64,000 bases of DNA, taken from the NCBI GenBank assembly GCA_013398955.1, contig VWPU01017833.1, positions 1-64,000 on the forward strand, read 5' to 3'. The translations under genes were made by a program, and so were the position numbers. The DNA is from Callaeas wilsoni (lineage: Eukaryota > Chordata > Aves > Passeriformes > Callaeidae). Below are positions 59,362 through 64,000 of this stretch, piece by piece (position 1 is the first letter of the stretch; every line of letters begins with the position of its first letter). A model generated the notes under the pieces. The model did no database searches and had not been told where the DNA came from. It saw only the letters and a list, made by a program, of their open reading frames with translations.

Positions 59362-60039
59362 AATCCTCTTTGCATTTGAGTTTTTAATAAGCAAAAAGGG
59401 GTCAGTGTGACCACAACAGTGTGAAATCAGCCCCAAATGACCTCAGGAAAATGTACACCTTGAAGCCAAAGGTGGGGTAAAATGACAAATTTTTTTTGTC
59501 CACAAATTCATGCTGGAATAACTTGCGCTCTTTAGTGTGCACAGCTGTATTATCCCGGGGCAGTTTTTGGCTCGGTGTGAATTTACACATCTGTCAGATC
59601 GCTTGGAGATCCATAGGCAAGATGTAGTGCTCGGGAACATTGTGTGGATTTGGGATGTTTCCTGTAGGAGCTGGGAAGCGATGAAGAACGAAAGGCTCTC
59701 CTTCTCTCCTCCCTACCCATCACCCTCCGCTCCGAGGAACAGGACAAAAGCACGTCTGTTCACAGGTGATTTTAGGCTCTGCTTCAAGACTTCATTCTTA
59801 TTTCAAACCTACATTTTTTGAGTTCAAAACTGCTAATTTAAAACTGCTTGTGCAGTCCCTCCAGTTTATTCCAAATAGCGGTCCCCAAGGGGTGCTTAAA
59901 TTCATGTTAAGGACTAGAGGTTTGTCTGGTTTTTTGGAAGCATAAGATGAGCACCAGACTATGAATACTGAAAGCTGATCCAGGGATTCAACCACAGATC
60001 AGATTCCTTTTCTTCTCCTAGTTTCTTTTTCTTCTCATG
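59362..60039. other. Unique interval
   Basis: 59480-59780 keeps some CpGs and may be regulatory, but evidence is slight. No gene recognised. Confidence 0.35.
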
Positions 60040-60358
60040 AAAGGAAGTTGTAGCCATGTGGATGTTGGTCTCTCCACCCAGGTAACAAGTAATGGGACAA
60101 GAGGAAATGGCCTCAGGTTGTGCCAGGGGATGTTTAGGTTGTATATCAGAGGAAATTTCATCACCAAAAGCATTTTCCTGCCCCAGCGCAGACTGCCCAG
60201 GGCAGTAGTGGAGTCTCCATCCCCGGAGGGATTTAAAAGCCATGTAGATGTGGCATGTGGGGACATGGTTAGTGGCAGGCTTAGCAGTGCTAGGGGAATT
60301 GTTTGACTTGATAAACTTAGAGGTCTTTCCTAACCTAAATGATTCTATAATTTTATTC
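60040..60358 (+). mobile_element. CR1 LINE 3' fragment, older subfamily, about 320 bases
   Basis: GGTCTCTCCACCCAGGTAAC, AATGGGACAAGAGGAAATGG, CCTCAGGTTGTGCCAGGGG, GGTTGTATATCAGAGGAAAT, CTGCCCAGGGCAGTAGTGGA and GAGGTCTTTCCTAACCTAAA, ending in TGATTCTATAATTTTATTC. The wording differs from the main group and matches the subfamily whose reverse complement appears at 39025-39214. Confidence 0.9.
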
Positions 60359-61767
60359 TATAATTATGTATTTCTTTAGTCATTTCTATGTCTTCTTATT
60401 GTTCCTGGGCTACGATTCATAGTAGCTCATCTCCCTAACTTTCCGTGTCTTCAAAACCAAGGGCACTTCCCCTGACTTCTCAAGGCACTCTGCTTTATGC
60501 ATGATCCTGATTTCCTCTCCAGACCTCTTCATACCTTCTCGGTGCTGTGCCAGGGCCCGAGCTGGAACCCTGTAACCACTCAATTCCTGCACCTGCCTCT
60601 GCTACCAGCTTCCCAGGTGTCCTTTGGAGTATTTTAATTTATTCCCTGTATGGTGGTTTTACACCACTCTGGCCTCTAACTTGCGTCTGAGATCGCTGCT
60701 GTGTATTTTAATGCATAATGAATTTTGGGGTGCAGTTGCTGCACTACTACACAAAATACGTAGTTTGCATTGTTCACATTGCAAACCCTTTTTTAAATTC
60801 ATAACCCTGGGATAAAGCCAAATGAACATATTTTTTCTTTAATTTTTATAGAGGGAGAGTGAACGCAGTAGAGCAGGAGAGGGATTTCTTGTTTGCAGAG
60901 CCCCATTGCAGGCTTTGGGGCTGTGTCATGTGTGTTGGTGGAGCGAGAGGCGAGGCGGACGCGCTCGCTTGGATTGGTTTTGGGGGAGGTTGTGCATAGC
61001 TCACAGTGGAGCTGGCACAGCTTCCAGGCCTGGGGTTAAGTTGCTCAGTTTGGTTCAATTGGTAATTAATAAGAGCAATGGCCAATTTGACTTTATACCA
61101 TGTGTCTGTCTGTGTGGAACCTGGCACACGCAAACCCCCTTTCTACCCGGCAAGATGGTCAGCGTATTTTTTGACATTCTGGGAGCTGGGAAGCGTGTGG
61201 AGTTTTTGGTGAAGGAGAATAATCCTCCTGGCCCCTGACACAGGTTTAAAATGGTGGTTAAATGTGACTTTCAAAATGTTTCTGGAGTGCTGTTGTAGGC
61301 TCACCTCCTACAGCTTCCAGATTTTCAGCAGACAGGTCCCTCACAGTTTCAGGGCAGCATCACAGCAGTTGGGTTGTCTCGTAAACCCAGAAGGGGCCAC
61401 CAACATTTTGGTGCAAGACTTCCCCCCACACCCCTCCAAAGAGGAACATCTGCTCCTTAGCATGCTGCTCATTTCCATGGCAGGACTCCAGTTGCTCTTC
61501 CAACGCAGAGCTCAGCAATAGTAGTGCTGGTGTCTGAGCTCTGGAACAAACCAAGTGGTTTGCGTGTGCTTTTGTGTGCCATGAGTTATTTCTACTGTGT
61601 GCTTATTTATAATAATGGGCATTCATTATTATGAGGGAGCCTTTTTGCTCAGGAATCATCACAGTACACGCTGTAAATGCATCTTGACAATAGTTTGCGT
61701 TTGTAGATTACGGACTCATAATATGTATTTATTTGTGTGTATAAAACTGCAATACCAAATGCATAGT
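60359..61767. other. Unique interval
   Basis: GC-richer with some CpGs between 60900 and 61000 (GAGCGAGAGGCGAGGCGGAC near 60941). No gene recognised; frames under about 110 codons. Confidence 0.38.
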
Positions 61768-61787
61768 AAAAAAAAAAAAAAAAAAAA
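61768..61787 (+). repeat. Poly-A run
   Basis: About 20 consecutive A bases, followed by GAAGAAAAC. Confidence 0.95.
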
Positions 61788-63039
61788 GAAGAAAACCAAC
61801 CCAAAAACAAACCTTAGGAAATTGCATGAACAGTAGTTCCATTTAAAATATCATATCTTGGCCAATTTTGTTATGTCCAAATATCCTAGTCACATTGTAG
61901 ACTAACAGCCTGCCAAATTTCACTTAAAAGCACAGCCAATTTTTAAGTTACAGAAGCACAAAGAGCAGTGGAATGTTCTTTTTTAGGACTCCTCTAACTT
62001 AAACAAAAATTATAACGTTTTTATTGTTTTGCTTAAATCCAAGGGAAAAAAAATATTTGCTGCAACTCAGCCTGGATCACACTGCAGAGTTCAGCATTTG
62101 GCTGTCCTGCACGAGCAGAGTGTGCTACTTTAAACAAGTTGATTTGCTCCTTAGAAGTTCAAAGCCCATGTAAAAGTAAATCTATTAGTAAATATGAGGC
62201 AGTCAGAGGAATTTTTATTAATGGAATCTAGCTTTATTTATTTATTCCTACATCCCACCCCCCCCAAGCAGAGCAATTTTCCCATTGGACTATTAACCAG
62301 AGATATTTTCTCTGCTGACTGCTGCTCTGAATTGGGGTCTTTTTAGAGGCTTTATCTTGCTCTTTTCAAATTGTAACAGGATACACTGTCTCACTCCCAG
62401 TGCAATAAAGAGAAAGTTTAGAATAATCTGAAGTAAGAAACACTGATTTTTTTTGCTCCTGGAAGTGATGGCCAGGAACTACTATTAAAATATCTTAAAG
62501 GAAAGAAAATAATATTCAAATTGTGGACATAACCCCAAATGTTGCATGAAAGAATTTTTTTTTTTTTTTTTTTTATAATTTTAACTAAGGTTTTGTTGTC
62601 AGGAAAGAAAAAAATCCACTTTTAAGATTTCTCATCTACATACTTAAAATCATTTTCCACTGGCATCAAAGGAACAAATGCATGGATTCATTAGAATAAT
62701 TACAGGGAAAAAAAAAAAAAAAGGAGGAAAATGGAACCAGTGTGTTAAAATCTCCATTTTAGCTCTGTATATTGCCTGCCATGTGGGGAGAAAACAGTTA
62801 ATTAGGACAGCAAAGACAGCACAGACAAAAAATGTGCTGTGTGACAAAGGTGGCAGAACTCGCCAAAGATTCGGAATGAAGGAGGAAGTTATAAAGATCC
62901 CTATAAGATGGCTTAAAAATTATATAATTTTTTTTTTAAAAAAAACCGCATATTTAAAAGCCCCCGTAGCAATCCCCCACCACTTGGTTAGGATATTTCC
63001 AAAAGGTTACGGCTGTAAAATAGTATTTCTTTCTTTCTG
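61788..63039. other. AT-rich unique interval with mononucleotide runs
   Basis: Holds a poly-T run at 62555-62574 and a poly-A run at 62708-62722. No gene recognised. Confidence 0.45.
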
Positions 63040-63215
63040 CTGCGCAGGCGGCTGCTGCTCCCTCCGCGCTCCCCGCAGCGCCTCCAGCCCCGCGCCCCGT
63101 TCCCGTTGCCGTTCCCATTCCCGTTCTTTATTCCCAGAGCAGCTCTCAGCCCGCGTGGCCAATCGGGGCGGCAGCCCCGGCCCAGGACCGCGCTTGGTGC
63201 TCAGCTCCAAATGCG
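63040..63215. promoter_or_regulatory. Small CpG island with CCAAT and GC boxes
   Basis: By hand count about 19 CpGs fall in roughly 165 bases, flanked by AT-rich DNA. GCCAATCGGGGCGGC at 63158-63172 places a CCAAT box (NF-Y-like) directly against a GC box (Sp1-like), a typical promoter arrangement. A degenerate CCCGTT hexamer repeat runs over 63096-63126. TTTCTTTCTGCTGCGCAG ending at 63047 could instead be a splice acceptor. The 191-codon frame through here (62678-63253) has an arginine- and serine-rich end produced by the GC-rich text, with no recognised family. A promoter or enhancer with CpG-island character is the best reading. The promoted gene is not in view. Confidence 0.5.
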
Positions 63216-63480
63216 ATTCCAGCCCTGACAGGGGGATTATAGGAAACAGATGACTTACGCTTCTAATTTGTGGCCTTAAATTGCAAACAGAATTTCGGGA
63301 GTCGAGCGGAGTAATAAATGGCAATAGAGAAAGCCACACACAGCCAAATCAGTATGTGGTGGTTGTAGGTTAAACTAAATAGGAAGAGACAGGTTATGAT
63401 GGTTTAGTGTATTACAGAGAAGAAAGTCTTAAATTACTGGTGCTGAGAGGTATTGCGCTATGGCAGACAGTATTGCATTG
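63216..63480. promoter_or_regulatory. Candidate conserved flank of the CpG island
   Basis: Unique AT-rich sequence with CTTAAATTGCAAACAGAATT near 63274 and TCGGGAGTCGAGCGGAG near 63295. No repeats. It may be a proximal regulatory part or transcribed leader of the island. Confidence 0.25.
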
Positions 63481-64000
63481 TGTAGTCTACAGATATCACA
63501 AGCAGAACAATAAAAAAGCAGGTTTAGCATAAAACCTGTTGCTGGACAAATCTTTTTTCCCTTCCCCTCGAAATGGAAGCGGTGTTTTATGTTTGTTTTG
63601 ACCTTAACTACATGCTTGCCCCTTAATATCTGTTTTCTACTGTTGCAGTTTTTCACACCAAATTAACTGTCAGGGCTTCAGATAAAATAAAGTTGAAAAT
63701 ATTTCCAAATTATTTTATTGGTGACTTTCAAGACTAGAAGTGTCCTGTTACTCTTCCTGTCCTTATCTCCCACAGGCATAAAATATATTCTGTTAAACAT
63801 TTTCAAACTGTTAAAAATTAAAATGGCAGATTTTAAACTTTTTTTCCTCCTTTTTTTTTCCCCTTTTTGCTGATGGCATCTCTGCCAGCCGCTGCTTTTT
63901 GTGCAGTGGCATCAGAGGGTGTTTTGGAGGAGATTTTTACTCTTTCCCGCTGGATCTGCTGACTTCTTTTGTTATCATTTGTAGCTCCTGGTTCTGAAAA
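63481..64000. other. AT-rich right edge
   Basis: Pyrimidine runs near 63839-63866. No gene or repeat family seen before the window ends. Confidence 0.4.

Noticed and set aside
62678..63253. 191-codon plus-strand open frame
   Set aside because: It begins in a poly-A tract as poly-lysine and ends in CpG-island text. No domain is recognisable, although a splice acceptor near 63047 keeps a partial exon possible.
1..64000. CRISPR arrays, operons, phage or plasmid features
   Set aside because: The DNA is vertebrate by its CR1 and MIR content. No regularly spaced repeats, tRNA-like clover patterns or bacterial gene organisation were seen.

Overview
The window looks like non-coding DNA from a bird genome. 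The main evidence is about ten copies of the chicken repeat 1 (CR1) retrotransposon. Several keep the CR1 3' end, with the 'cccttccaacccaaaccattctatgattctatg'-type terminus in degenerate form. There are also a few much older MIR-like fragments, short microsatellites, and long AT-rich unique stretches. I found no operon, rRNA, tRNA, CRISPR array or recognisable protein-coding gene. The longest open frames (about 250, 205, 190, 185 and 180 codons) are low in complexity or have no recognisable family, and they look like chance openings.

Layout. Positions 1-205 are a CpG island cut by the left edge, possibly a promoter or first exon of a gene lying outside. Positions 206-6460 hold moderately GC-rich patches, a (CA)14 microsatellite and two candidate conserved elements. 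A 44-base pyrimidine tract ending in TAG (6460-6504) leads into an open stretch and a reverse CR1 copy. Positions 7000-33200 are mostly unique sequence. Several blocks there have the composition I associate with conserved non-coding elements: dense homeodomain, POU or SOX-like words, CpG retained outside islands, and no young repeats. One block adjoins a decayed CR1 reverse-transcriptase fragment (13861-14020). Positions 34000-44350 are repeat-rich (two MIR-like and five CR1 pieces). They also hold a striking motif cluster at 41900-42015, with duplicated forkhead/SOX-like words flanking a pair of RUNX-like words. Positions 46400-48130 hold several ancient amniote repeat relics. Positions 53800-60360 hold three more CR1 copies. 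Near the right edge is a second CpG-rich block (63040-63215) with a CCAAT box next to a GC box.

Interpretation. The simplest reading is an intergenic desert or a very large intron near a developmental regulator, containing candidate enhancers and bounded by CpG islands. I could not name the locus. All enhancer calls here are inferences from one sequence, without an alignment. I see no evidence of a new protein-based system; the most interesting items are the motif cluster, the old repeat relics near candidate enhancers, and several exact inverted repeats.
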